Assembly (NCBI RefSeq): GCF_013402915.1
Contig: NC_050719.1
Coordinates: 1,302,001 to 1,366,000, forward strand
Direction: 5' to 3'
DNA: 64,000 nt
Source: Zygotorulaspora mrakii
Taxonomy: Eukaryota > Ascomycota > Saccharomycetes > Saccharomycetales > Saccharomycetaceae
Part shown: piece after piece, positions 31,012-40,351 of the stretch
Numbering within the stretch: position 1 is the stretch's first letter
How the letters are laid out: every line of letters begins with the position of its first letter
Made by a program: the position numbers and the translations under genes
The notes under the pieces: generated by a model
What the model was told of the DNA's origin: nothing
What the model saw: the letters and a program-made list of their open reading frames with translations, nothing else
Databases searched by the model: none

Positions 31012-31156
31012 ACGTTTTTGAATACTAATTGGCCTTTTTTGTTTTGTGGAGTATTTGTTTTGTTCTTCTGTGAGATATCGACTAATGAAAATTCGGTCTT
31101 AATAAAAACCACACCTAAAGATTAAACAAAAACAAACAATTTAGAGACCCATTTGA

Positions 31157-32086
31157 ATGAGTGCTGTGGAAGCAGACACAGCAGCGAGATGTCTGTGGCT
31201 TGATGAAGATGGATTAGTAGTTTATTGTAATTTTAGAAGCCCAACTTACTGTGAGTTCAAGATAATGATCAAGAGTAAGTTGATTAAAGGGTGGCGGCAT
31301 ACGATTAAGAGAGAGAGCAGCATACGTTTCATAAACGATAAAGGTTCAGATGATTCAAAACATCTTTTCAAACTGCTATGGAGCCGCGATAAAACTCTTT
31401 ACTGTGACTATATAGAGGTTAGCCGCGATGGGACAGCTGCTGTAACAACAGAAGAAATCATGACAGTAGCTTTCACCATATCCACATTCTACGTGATGTG
31501 GTCGCAGGGAATCATATGCCTGTGGGAGAAAATTTCAGGAAACCTTCACCTTTTCAATACGGGACACAACCGATATCTCGGCTACCTCACGCTGTACTCT
31601 AGCGCTTGCTCGAGTGCCTCTTTACTCAGATTCATCGACGAAACTATGTCATTATGGGCCATTGTACGCAAATATGATGAGACAACGAAGACTTCGTCTG
31701 CTTTTTTGAATACTTATTTATTGCCGGACTTTATATTGTTAACCACAACTATGTTACCAAAAGGCTTCTCTCAATATTACTTTGGTAAGGAATCGTATGT
31801 AACGGTAAGCAAGCCCGCCAATTTCTCTAATGTTGCCGCAACCAATCTTAGCTCATCTCAGCTTTGCTGTTCATGCGATATGTCGAACAGATCAATCATT
31901 CAATGGTACTTTAGCCCAAAAAAACCTTGGAAGGAGATCAAGCTGAATCATCGCCTTGATATGAGCCCCGAATTAGGGTTAGATGAAGATATAGAGCCTA
32001 CGAGCTACATACAGAAACAACTCTCCATGGTAGACTTTCAACCAGCTGCCCCAGTATTAGAATTACAAAATGCATTTTTTCAGTAG
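31157..32086 (+). CDS. Unrecognised 309-residue protein between BBP1 and CLN1/2
   Basis: I do not recognise this protein. The ATG at 31157 is 145 bases from the divergent BBP1 start. The sequence is rich in aromatic and Cys residues, with an alternating hydrophobic pattern suggesting beta structure: CLWLDEDGLVVYCNF at the start, then FYVMWSQGIICLWEKISGNLHLF and LYCDYIEVSRDG. A distant beta-propeller or similar domain is possible but unproven. There is no signal peptide or obvious membrane helix. S. cerevisiae has no gene between BBP1 and CLN2, so this is either lost there or specific to this lineage. Ordinary codon use and 310 codons without a stop support a real gene. Confidence 0.75.
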   Translation: MSAVEADTAARCLWLDEDGLVVYCNFRSPTYCEFKIMIKSKLIKGWRHTIKRESSIRFINDKGSDDSKHLFKLLWSRDKTLYCDYIEVSRDGTAAVTTEEIMTVAFTISTFYVMWSQGIICLWEKISGNLHLFNTGHNRYLGYLTLYSSACSSASLLRFIDETMSLWAIVRKYDETTKTSSAFLNTYLLPDFILLTTTMLPKGFSQYYFGKESYVTVSKPANFSNVAATNLSSSQLCCSCDMSNRSIIQWYFSPKKPWKEIKLNHRLDMSPELGLDEDIEPTSYIQKQLSMVDFQPAAPVLELQNAFFQ

Positions 32087-32919
32087 CCTTGTTCGCGAAA
32101 TTTTGCGTCGCGCCTTCTCCTCGTTTGGTAAAAAGGTGAAATTTTTCGTGTCAAAAAGTCACGAAGCATCGAAAAAGGTTCCGATGCGTCGTATTGCAGG
32201 GTTGGTAGGCTTGCCAATTCGAGGTTTTACTGTTTTAGGAACGACCAGGAAACGGCAATAGTCAACAAGTAATTTACTGGGCGTGAAATGTCTCTACCAG
32301 CGAAAAAAAAAGAAGAATGCACGTTTTGGGTTCCTCAGATCGCCTTGAGGGTAAAGGGAACCGTAGAGTAGCGCAGGCATTCTCGCATAAGCAAACACCA
32401 ATTGCGGTGGGCTAGGACAATACTCGTTAGCTATACCAGAGGCGATGCACTGTCGAGATTTCGGTATTGGCGACAGACTGAAATTTTTGGCGTTGCATTG
32501 CTCATACCTCATGAGAACTGTCTAAACTCATCATGTTCTCAGGTTTTGGAGAAAAATAATTCGAGATTGATTCCTTTTATTGAGAGTTTTCGTTTTTTCG
32601 CAGCCTACATTCTGCACTGTTATGAAATTACTGTAAGGTGCTATTTCATATATAAGAACGAGAGTAATCCAATCTTAACTCAAGTTACTATAGGGAGAGA
32701 AGTCGAGTGAGAAAGTTGAGTCTCTTTTTAATCCCATCTCACTGAACTCTTCTAAATCTTCGCTGATTTACGAAACTATTGAACTTCATCATCCCCTGGT
32801 CACTCTGTCAAGTAATTCATTCCCTCTCAATTCCCTTCGTTGACCGCTTTATCATTTAAGCAACTCCACTCGTTAGAACAACTTCCTTTTTATAAAATAG
32901 TTTCGTTACCAAGGCCAAC
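32087..32919 (+). promoter_or_regulatory. G1-cyclin promoter with SBF-type sites and TATA box
   Basis: This is 833 bases upstream of the cyclin gene. SBF-type sites cluster at its far end: CGCGAAA (32094-32100), TTTCGTG, the reverse of CACGAAA (32144-32150), and CACGAAG (32160-32166). A TATA box TATATAAG lies at 32649-32656, 264 bases before the ATG. SBF control by CRCGAAA elements is established for CLN1 and CLN2. A basic 63-codon frame across the sites is judged spurious. Confidence 0.6.
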
Positions 32920-34512
32920 ATGGTTGATTCAGAAGTTAAATTAGGTCTTCACATAACAGCAAAGCAAACGTACTATCCAATTGAATTATCGAACGCAGAA
33001 CTATTGGCGCATTATGAGACTGCTCAGGAATATCACGAAGAGATTTCTGCAAGTGTACATGCGCTTTCACGTAAATTAAAACCTGATCCAAAATTAATTG
33101 ATCAACAACCTGAAATGGTACCTTCTACCACCAGATATGCAATCGTGACATTTTTGTTCGAGTTATCCATAATGACTCGTGTAACCGATGGTATCTTTTT
33201 CCAAGCCGTGAGATTATATGATCGCTATTGTTCTAAGAGGGTTGTACTTGAAGATCAAGCAAAATTGGTAGTTGCTACATGTCTTTGGTTATCTGCCAAG
33301 ACTTCTGGAGGTTGCAACCATATTATCAATAATGTTTCAATACCCACTGGTGGGAGATTTTATGGTCCAAATCCAAGAGCTCGTATTCCTAGATTAAGCG
33401 AGCTAGTTCATTATTGTGGCGGGACTGACGTATTTGATGAATCTATGTTTATGCAGATGGAAAGGCACATATTGGACACACTGACTTGGGATGTTTATGA
33501 GCCGAGTATTAATGATTACGTGTTAAATGTTGATGAGAATTGTTTGATACAATACGAATTATATAAAAGACAAATTGATCACAATAAGGAATATAACAGA
33601 AAACGGCAGTCACAAACATCTAACGACAGCGACGCTACTGTAGATGAACGGATTGCCAAATATGAAGAGGACGATGAAGACCGTAATCTTTTTGAGGACG
33701 AAGATGACGAAGACTTGAATATGAAAATAAGACTGATCAATTTGAAGAGATTTTTAATTGATCTTTCGACGTGGCAATATGATCTGCTCAGATTTGAGCT
33801 GTATGAAATATCTCAAGGAATTTTTTCCATTGTTAATAGATTTACTGGTGCGGACCAATGCCCTTTTTTAATGACACCTGCTCCATCTGCAACAAATCAG
33901 GCGCAAATGCTAAACATTTTCATAAATGCTATCGTAAAATCGCCTCAATCTCTGGTTGAGATATATAAAGAAAAGGATGGCATAATGGAATTCATAGCGC
34001 AGATCAAAAGTTATCAAGTCGAAATGCAAAAGAAAATACATCTGGCCTCTGCTATGGATCTCTCGAGAAGATCAGTTATCTCTAATGACGCTCGTTCTTA
34101 CGATCACCATATTTCTATCCCATCACCAACCTACTCTCAGCACTACACCCCGATGAGAAACACAAGCACACAGTCTGACAACAGCGTATTCAGCTCGGTA
34201 GACCAGTCATCCCCGATAACGCCGCAGATGTGCAGCTTTGGTCAATACAAGAATGAGAGTGCATGTTGCAGCACATTGAGTGTCAACAGTATACAAAACA
34301 AAAGTTACAAAGAGAATAACAACGAATGTAACAAGGAAAATCAACTTCCAGGAACGCATCAGATTCTACCAAGGGCTAAATTCATAAATAATGGCATGTT
34401 CGTTTCGCCGAGTGGAACTTTCAATAGCGCAAATTCTAGCAACAGATCCTCCCTGGTATCTCTCGCCATTGGTAATATCAGCGTCGCTAATGCTAATTCC
34501 GCAAATATGTAG
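32920..34512 (+). CDS. CLN2: G1 cyclin (Cln1/Cln2 ortholog)
   Basis: This cyclin partners Cdc28 to drive Start of the cell cycle, budding and Sic1 destruction. The 530 residues (Cln1 546, Cln2 545) carry [16 protein letters not shown] near the N-terminus. The cyclin box spans about 60-200, with [27 protein letters not shown] and [24 protein letters not shown]. The [17 protein letters not shown] block and Ser/Thr-Pro-rich tail ([20 protein letters not shown]) resemble Cln2's phosphodegron region. A C-terminal SNKEN-like [11 protein letters not shown] also matches. It is the single representative of the CLN1/CLN2 pair, with the symbol chosen for the closer Cln2 resemblance. Confidence 0.95.
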   Translation: MVDSEVKLGLHITAKQTYYPIELSNAELLAHYETAQEYHEEISASVHALSRKLKPDPKLIDQQPEMVPSTTRYAIVTFLFELSIMTRVTDGIFFQAVRLYDRYCSKRVVLEDQAKLVVATCLWLSAKTSGGCNHIINNVSIPTGGRFYGPNPRARIPRLSELVHYCGGTDVFDESMFMQMERHILDTLTWDVYEPSINDYVLNVDENCLIQYELYKRQIDHNKEYNRKRQSQTSNDSDATVDERIAKYEEDDEDRNLFEDEDDEDLNMKIRLINLKRFLIDLSTWQYDLLRFELYEISQGIFSIVNRFTGADQCPFLMTPAPSATNQAQMLNIFINAIVKSPQSLVEIYKEKDGIMEFIAQIKSYQVEMQKKIHLASAMDLSRRSVISNDARSYDHHISIPSPTYSQHYTPMRNTSTQSDNSVFSSVDQSSPITPQMCSFGQYKNESACCSTLSVNSIQNKSYKENNNECNKENQLPGTHQILPRAKFINNGMFVSPSGTFNSANSSNRSSLVSLAIGNISVANANSANM

Positions 34513-34707
34513 TACGATTGATAGATAACAAGTTCAATTATTCAATACCAAATTCAATTATTCATTATCAAATTCACTTAACTACATATATAAGTAACAA
34601 GAATATGTATTTGTTTTGAGTGGAAAGTCTGCATTCTCATCGCATAATACGAAACACGACTTTTACTATCTATTTTAAGAACCTGAACATATAAGAAACA
34701 AAGACTT

Positions 34708-34764
34708 ATGGCACACCTGGGATAGATGATTAAGGCGCAAGTAAAGCAGCGGTATAATGGTTAA
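34708..34764 (+). promoter_or_regulatory. Two small upstream frames, the second overlapping the ROT1 start
   Basis: ATG at 34708 opens five codons ending at TAG 34723-34725. The next base starts a second ATG (34726) with 12 codons ending at TAA 34762-34764, which overlaps the ROT1 ATG (34757) out of frame. If the mRNA starts upstream of 34708 these would reduce ROT1 translation. Confidence 0.4.
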
Positions 34765-35515
34765 CTTACTATCGCTCATTGTAATATTTGCTGTTAATGA
34801 AAGACTCTGTGCCGCAGATGGCGCCTCGAGTTTGCATGGGACATGGTCTTCAAAGTCAAATCAGGTGTTCACAGGTCCCGGTTTTTATGATCCAGTTGAT
34901 GAATTGTTGATTGAGCCTTCACTCCCAGGAATCTCTTATTCTTTTACAGAAGATGGCTTCTTTGAAGAAGCAGCATACCAAGTTTCGTCAAATCCTGTGA
35001 ATCCAAAATGTCCACAGGCGGCGCTCAATTTTCAACACGGTAGATACGAGGTATCAGATAGTGGACAATTAACATTGCATCCTATCGAGGTTGACGGGAG
35101 ACAACTATACAGTGATCCATGCAGCGATAATGGAACCTCTACTTACGTTAGATATAATCAGACGGAAACTTTCCAGCGGTTCTTAGTGGAGCTGGACCCA
35201 TATCATGGGATTTACAGATTGCAATTGTATCAAAGTGATGGTTCACCTATGCAGCCATTATATTTGGCGTATAGACCACCTCTCATGCTGCCCACAGTGA
35301 CATTAAATCCTACGGCTTCCAACAGTGAAGAAGTTGCTTCGTCTACTTCGGTTCAAAATGATTCTCTGAGACAGCTTGTGAGAAGAGGCTTGGAAAACAG
35401 ACACAAAACTAACGCCATCAGAAAATCTCCTGACAGCATTCTGAACTCTAATGTATTTTGGTACTTGTCAGCAGGCATGATAGGGGTTGGTTCGCTTATC
35501 TTTTTATCGTCATGA
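34757..35515 (+). CDS. ROT1: ER membrane protein chaperone Rot1
   Basis: Rot1 is an essential ER protein needed for folding of secretory proteins and for cell-wall beta-1,6-glucan synthesis. The 252 residues (S. cerevisiae 256) start with a hydrophobic signal (MVNLLSLIVIFAVNERLCA) and end with a membrane anchor (VFWYLSAGMIGVGSLIFL). Conserved blocks include GTWSSKSNQVFTGPGFYDPVDELL, LNFQHGRYEVS and RFLVELDPYHGIYRLQLYQSDG. Potential N-glycosylation sites are NGTS and NQTE. It follows CLN1/2 in the same orientation as in S. cerevisiae. Confidence 0.97.
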   Translation: MVNLLSLIVIFAVNERLCAADGASSLHGTWSSKSNQVFTGPGFYDPVDELLIEPSLPGISYSFTEDGFFEEAAYQVSSNPVNPKCPQAALNFQHGRYEVSDSGQLTLHPIEVDGRQLYSDPCSDNGTSTYVRYNQTETFQRFLVELDPYHGIYRLQLYQSDGSPMQPLYLAYRPPLMLPTVTLNPTASNSEEVASSTSVQNDSLRQLVRRGLENRHKTNAIRKSPDSILNSNVFWYLSAGMIGVGSLIFLSS

Positions 35516-35816
35516 AGAAGCATAAGGCACACTTGGGCGGAAAGAAAGAGACATAAGTAGGTATAGAATAGTACGTAGATGATAACGCATACATAGCAAG
35601 GCTCTTCAACCCATTTTATTTGGTATATACGACACCTAAGGTGTCAGTTTCGTGTGTGCATCGTTCACGTGACGTACTCTTCGAGGCTTTTCCCGCGTCG
35701 TAGGCTGATCAACTCCTATAGATCAGCCATGTGGATTAGCCACATTTTAAGCATCGATCATAACTAGAACAAGACATAGGCGAGTTCACTTTAAATATCA
35801 GGAATACGATAGGATT
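35516..35816. other. Spacer between ROT1 and VPS27
   Basis: About 300 bases, including CACGTG at about 35666-35671, 145 bases before the VPS27 start. No gene or repeat was seen. Confidence 0.5.
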
Positions 35817-37877
35817 ATGTCTGTGAATACGACAACTGAGCTTGATGCTCTGATTTTAAAGGCTACAAGCGAAAGTATTCCTAATGGAGAGCTTGACCTG
35901 CCACCAGCTTTGGAGATATCTGATGTGTTAAGATCACGCCGGGTCTCTCCAAAGGATGGCATGCGGTGCTTGAAGAAAAGAGTAATGGCAACTGTTTCAA
36001 ACCCGAACACGCAACTGTCAACATGGAAACTTATCGATATATGTATAAAAAACGGGGGGATTCCCTTTATAAAGGAAATATGTTCAAGGGAATTCATGGA
36101 TACTATGGAAAACACTATCATCAAGGGTGACAAGAATGATGAGTTACAGGAGCTTGTTAGTGGCATGTTCTATGATCTCTACTTAGCATTTCATGGTGAC
36201 TCACAGCTTAATTATGTGGCAAAAGTTCACGACAAACTTGTACGCAATGGGATACATTTCCCAGAGAAAAGTTCACAAGATGGTAAATCAGCTGTTATGT
36301 TTGACTCACGTACACCAGCAGACTGGGTAGACTCTGATGCTTGTATGATATGTTCCAAGAAATTTTCATTACTGACAAGACGACATCACTGTCGATCATG
36401 TGGAGGGGTTTTCTGCCAGGATCATTCGTCCAATTTCATTGTTTTACCTGACTTGGGTATTTATGAAGCAGTTAGGGTCTGTGATAACTGCTTTGAAGAT
36501 TATAATATGAAAAAGGGGAGCGGTGGAAAAAAGAAGCATCATAGAAGTAAAAAGTCGAAGAGAAAGACATCGACATCAAGGGGCGTTGAAGATTATGAGG
36601 ATGAAGAAATGGAAGATGATCTAAGGAAAGCAATTGAACTATCCCTGAAAGAATCACGGGGAAACGTGGAGCCGATTATTCCAATTATGGAGAGAACGGA
36701 ACAGAAATCACAACCAAAGGTTTCCGAAGAACAGGAGGATCCTGATTTAAAAGCCGCTATTGAAGCTAGTCTAAGGGAAGCTGCGGAAGAGAAGAAACGT
36801 AGAGAGCACTTATCTCAGCCTCCGATGAAATTAAATTCGCCTGCATCTGCACCACCTTCAGTTTTAACATACAATCTAACCGCCACTGAGGAAGAAGACA
36901 TACATCTTTTTGCATCCTTAGTCGAACGAATGAAAACTCAGTCTCCTGCGGAAATTCTAGAAAATAGCCAGCTGCAAGCATTGTATCAAAAAGTAATCAA
37001 TACCAGGCCAAAGTTAAACGGCGCATTGAACGATGCAGTACAAAAATACAATATGTTAATGGATATGAATACAAAAATTTCAGATATCATGAATATTTAC
37101 GATGAACTTTTAGAAAGGCAATTAAAAAATATAAACTTATCAGAACGCTATTCTCTTCCACAAGCGCCATCTGACCCGTACTTGTACTATCAAAAGGAAA
37201 CTGCTATTGAATCAGCAACCGCACCAGTGCAAGCTTATCAAACGGATGGTGTCTCTACTGAGTCAAATAAAATACAGTACCAACCGCAGCAGCAATATCA
37301 ATATCTGCAACCGCAGAGAGAGAGACTCGCGTCTTCGCTACCACAGCCAAAAGATCACCAATATAAAACTCATCCTCAGTTAACACATGAAAGCGAGATC
37401 CTGCCTCAATCGCCATATCCACCTCAAACCTTGGCCCAACAAAACAATCATGCCCAATCTCCCGTCCAAATGCAGCAGCAGCAGCAACAACCTTATTCAA
37501 ATGAAATGCTTGAAGGACAGGCTGCTGCTGATCCTAGTCATCCTTCAATGAGTAGCGTACTCTCGGAGCCACCATATCCAATGACAGAGGAAGAAACATC
37601 AACACAAGAGCAATCACAGCGATCTAATGACGGTGCTCTGAATGGTGAGAAATATTCAACACAAAGGAGACTGTCCAATAGCAGACCTTATCCTTTGGAA
37701 GACGAGGACGGAAACAAAGTCACTCAACAGAGTGCTACCATAACAAATTTTGATTTTCCAACAGTTCCAATCAAAAAAGTAGTCGAACCACAACCATTGC
37801 ATGACTTACCGAGTGTTTCTAGCGAATCTCAAGCGGTACCAACACAGTCTGAAGAACCACTTTTAATTGATTTGTGA
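35817..37877 (+). CDS. VPS27: ESCRT-0 subunit Vps27
   Basis: Vps27 with Hse1 forms ESCRT-0, which gathers ubiquitinated cargo on endosomes for multivesicular-body sorting. The 686 residues (S. cerevisiae 622) show a VHS domain at about 5-150 and a FYVE zinc finger at about 168-232, with the PI3P-binding RRHHCRSCG and eight zinc cysteine/histidine positions. Two ubiquitin-interacting motifs follow (EDDLRKAIELSLKES and DPDLKAAIEASLREA). Next come a helical core and a Gln/Pro-rich tail that ends in LLIDL, a clathrin box. The extra length lies in this Gln-rich tail. It is convergent with RAD14, with only 28 bases between the stop codons. Confidence 0.98.
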   Translation: MSVNTTTELDALILKATSESIPNGELDLPPALEISDVLRSRRVSPKDGMRCLKKRVMATVSNPNTQLSTWKLIDICIKNGGIPFIKEICSREFMDTMENTIIKGDKNDELQELVSGMFYDLYLAFHGDSQLNYVAKVHDKLVRNGIHFPEKSSQDGKSAVMFDSRTPADWVDSDACMICSKKFSLLTRRHHCRSCGGVFCQDHSSNFIVLPDLGIYEAVRVCDNCFEDYNMKKGSGGKKKHHRSKKSKRKTSTSRGVEDYEDEEMEDDLRKAIELSLKESRGNVEPIIPIMERTEQKSQPKVSEEQEDPDLKAAIEASLREAAEEKKRREHLSQPPMKLNSPASAPPSVLTYNLTATEEEDIHLFASLVERMKTQSPAEILENSQLQALYQKVINTRPKLNGALNDAVQKYNMLMDMNTKISDIMNIYDELLERQLKNINLSERYSLPQAPSDPYLYYQKETAIESATAPVQAYQTDGVSTESNKIQYQPQQQYQYLQPQRERLASSLPQPKDHQYKTHPQLTHESEILPQSPYPPQTLAQQNNHAQSPVQMQQQQQQPYSNEMLEGQAAADPSHPSMSSVLSEPPYPMTEEETSTQEQSQRSNDGALNGEKYSTQRRLSNSRPYPLEDEDGNKVTQQSATITNFDFPTVPIKKVVEPQPLHDLPSVSSESQAVPTQSEEPLLIDL

Positions 37878-37905
37878 AATGATGGAAGATTGGCATTATT
37901 TAATT

Positions 37906-39089
37906 CTAAATAGAAATCTCCTCGGTTTCTAATCCACACTCTATGCATCTTCTTCTCAGCACTGGATAACCATTTTCGCTCTTTCCTCCCTCGATAGGAG
38001 CACTGAAATTATGGATGTGGGTTTTTCCGTGTTTTCTTTCTTTTAGTTTTGTTGTATACTCTTGAGCTCTTGTTTTCATTCTCATCTTGAGCATTTCCTT
38101 CTCATACTTTTTCTCACGTCTTTGAGTCTTGCCAGATTCACGTCTCTGCCATTCTTCGTCAAGGCCTTTCTCCCCACCCCATTTTTCAAATGCAAACTTT
38201 TCAATTTCACACCTAACAAATAGCTGCATTCTAGCAAAAGTACCTGAATGTGGATTCGGTTTTTCTAGCTTATGAAACAATTCTGGGTCAGCCAGCTCAG
38301 GATCTGTTAGAAAATAATCTTCTTTACATTCAGTCTTTGTCAGAAGTGAGTATTTTTCTGGATGTTCCTTAGCGCACGATTTACAAACTTGTAATTTGAA
38401 GATATCATGCAGTATGGGATCCATCTCAATATTTATGTTGCACTCAATACATTTCGGCGCTTCAGATATGTGCTCGGGAGGTGGTGCATTCTCGTATACA
38501 TATTTTCGTTCCCTCTGCTCTCTTTTCCAATCTTCTAACGTCTTCTGTTTCTTAGACCCCATGAATTCTTCCTCGCCATTCTCATAACCAGATGATCTAT
38601 CTTCCGGATTAATGTATCCACCGTTAAGATTCCTCATTGTAGAGAAATCGTACTCAATGTAATCCTTTGTTCTTATTGAGGGTCGTATTGTCTCAAGAGG
38701 CCGTCTCTGAGAGTCTTCTCTTTTTTGTGAACCATTTGCAGCATTATCTATCTCCGTACCTGAAACCTTTGGGCTTTCTCGATTACTCTCAGCATGTGTT
38801 ATATCGATTGTCTTAGATTTTGTAGACGACTCTGAAGCGCTTTCGGGGAGTTTTTCACTGGCAACTGGCTGCCCAAGTGCATTTCTCTTCTCAAGCTTAT
38901 GTATTTGTTCATCTTTCAAAATCCCTCTTTGCTTCAGCCTTTCCAGAGCTCGCTTTCGATTAGCTTCCTAGTAGCACAACAGAACTTGTTGAGATTAGTA
39001 TACTATCCAAAAACATGCAGCTAATCAACAAACTAAATACATACTAGTCTGGCACTCTGTTCTGGTGTCATTTTTGTGTCCACTTTCAT
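37906..39089 (-). CDS. RAD14: Nucleotide-excision repair protein Rad14 (XPA), spliced
   Basis: Rad14 is the yeast XPA homolog that verifies DNA damage in nucleotide-excision repair. Exon 1 is 39045-39089 and exon 2 is 37906-38967. The joined product has 368 residues (S. cerevisiae 371). Exon 1 gives MKVDTKMTPEQSARL and exon 2 begins EANRKRALERLKQRGIL, which joins into a close match to the S. cerevisiae N-terminus starting at MTPEQ; translation from the second ATG (39071) would give 362 residues. The XPA zinc finger is CIECNIN...VCKSC, followed by the DNA-binding block KTECKEDYFLTDPEL and GTFARMQLFVRCEIE. The C-terminus ends CGLETEEISI. Confidence 0.95.
38968..39044 (-). other. RAD14 intron
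   Basis: On the minus strand the 77-nt intron starts GTATGT (39044-39039). It has a TACTAAT branch site at 39000-38994 and ends TAG at 38970-38968. Without it the reading frame lacks a start codon, and splicing restores the family N-terminus exactly. Confidence 0.93.
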
Positions 39090-39233
39090 TTTTCAGTGTT
39101 ACGACTAGTCTTCGAATCACTTTTTAGTTTTTCTCATTATTATATTAAGTCCCTATAAGCCATTATTACATTTAAATAAAATATACAGAGAGTAGTCATT
39201 TGAAGATATTAGAATATTGTTTTATTAGCAATG

Positions 39234-40142
39234 TCACCACCCCTCCATGGTGTAGTCGTGTTCTATACTCGGTGTAACACTCGTTATGAATTTTAAGAAA
39301 ACGACTAGATATTGATCAACACGCAATGAGTCATCAAAATCGTTTTGCAGATCTTCCCAGTCGTCATTATGCTGGCTTTGCACTTGCTCTTGTTCCTTTC
39401 TTCTTCTCCGCTTGACAATGCGCACCTTATCTAGCAATATTTTCATAACGTTGGCGTGTTTACAGGGATGGATGGATACCGAAAGTGTTGAGCTTTTATA
39501 AAAAGGTAATTTCTCAATTGTGGCAGTCTTTGTTCTATAATCCGGAGCAATATCCTCAAACATTTGATTTGGTGTCAATGGAGCACCACTGCCGCTGAAT
39601 CCAACGATGTACATCTTGGGTACTCGATACGACGTAGAGTACGTTATATATAAATCATAATATCTTTCACCTTCTTTCACAGGAAGGTCTACAGTGTCGT
39701 CGTTATCGCCTTCAATCTCCATCTCTTTCATCATCTCATCAATATCATTTATTTCTGCACTCGTGGAATCAAAGCCTGCCTCCTTTGTCGAGCTGAGGCC
39801 TTCTCCTTCGAGCAACCATCCTTCATCGGTAGAATTCTTATCGTTGTAGTCATCAAAAAACTCCGACTCCTTGGCTTGTGAAAGGGCTCCTATAATACCT
39901 TGGGCTCTCTCACCGCAGGGAACTTTTCGACTAACCAGAAATTGTTTATCCTTAGGCAAAAATTCTTTGTACACAATATCGTTGCTTGTCTCATTCCATG
40001 ACCATGTTGGAAACATGTGGCAAAGATAGTCTCCTGCCTCTACAAACTCTTCTGGAGTGACCTGACCCGTCGAGAGGAATGTAGATTTATGGCTTACTGG
40101 TGTTAGATACTCTCTCCAACTGCTAAGAGTGGATCTTAACAT
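39234..40142 (-). CDS. ATG3: Autophagy E2-like enzyme Atg3
   Basis: Atg3 conjugates Atg8 to phosphatidylethanolamine during autophagosome formation. The 302 residues (S. cerevisiae 310) carry the catalytic cysteine C227 in the [11 protein letters not shown] motif. Other family blocks are [17 protein letters not shown] near the N-terminus, the acidic flexible region around 125-160 and [21 protein letters not shown]. It is divergent from LRO1 across 209 bases. Confidence 0.98.
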   Translation of the reverse strand: MLRSTLSSWREYLTPVSHKSTFLSTGQVTPEEFVEAGDYLCHMFPTWSWNETSNDIVYKEFLPKDKQFLVSRKVPCGERAQGIIGALSQAKESEFFDDYNDKNSTDEGWLLEGEGLSSTKEAGFDSTSAEINDIDEMMKEMEIEGDNDDTVDLPVKEGERYYDLYITYSTSYRVPKMYIVGFSGSGAPLTPNQMFEDIAPDYRTKTATIEKLPFYKSSTLSVSIHPCKHANVMKILLDKVRIVKRRRRKEQEQVQSQHNDDWEDLQNDFDDSLRVDQYLVVFLKFITSVTPSIEHDYTMEGW

Positions 40143-40351
40143 GGTTTACGTCCTTTATCTTCCAACTGCTTTGTTCGCATGCTTCATGTAATCTATCGTA
40201 CATGTACCTCTTTTGCGGAACCGTTTTGCGCATTTTAAAAGAACTGGAAACAACATAAAAGTAATAAGTTTGAGAACAGAGACGCGTTCCTAATCGAGGC
40301 TGTTTAAAGTATCTAAGCTTCCAAAGCTAGGCAGAAATTGATATTTGATCC

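Noticed and set aside
32070..32261. Basic 63-codon frame overlapping the end of the unknown gene
   Set aside because: It lies across the SBF-site cluster, overlaps another gene out of frame, and has no recognisable features; best explained as promoter sequence.
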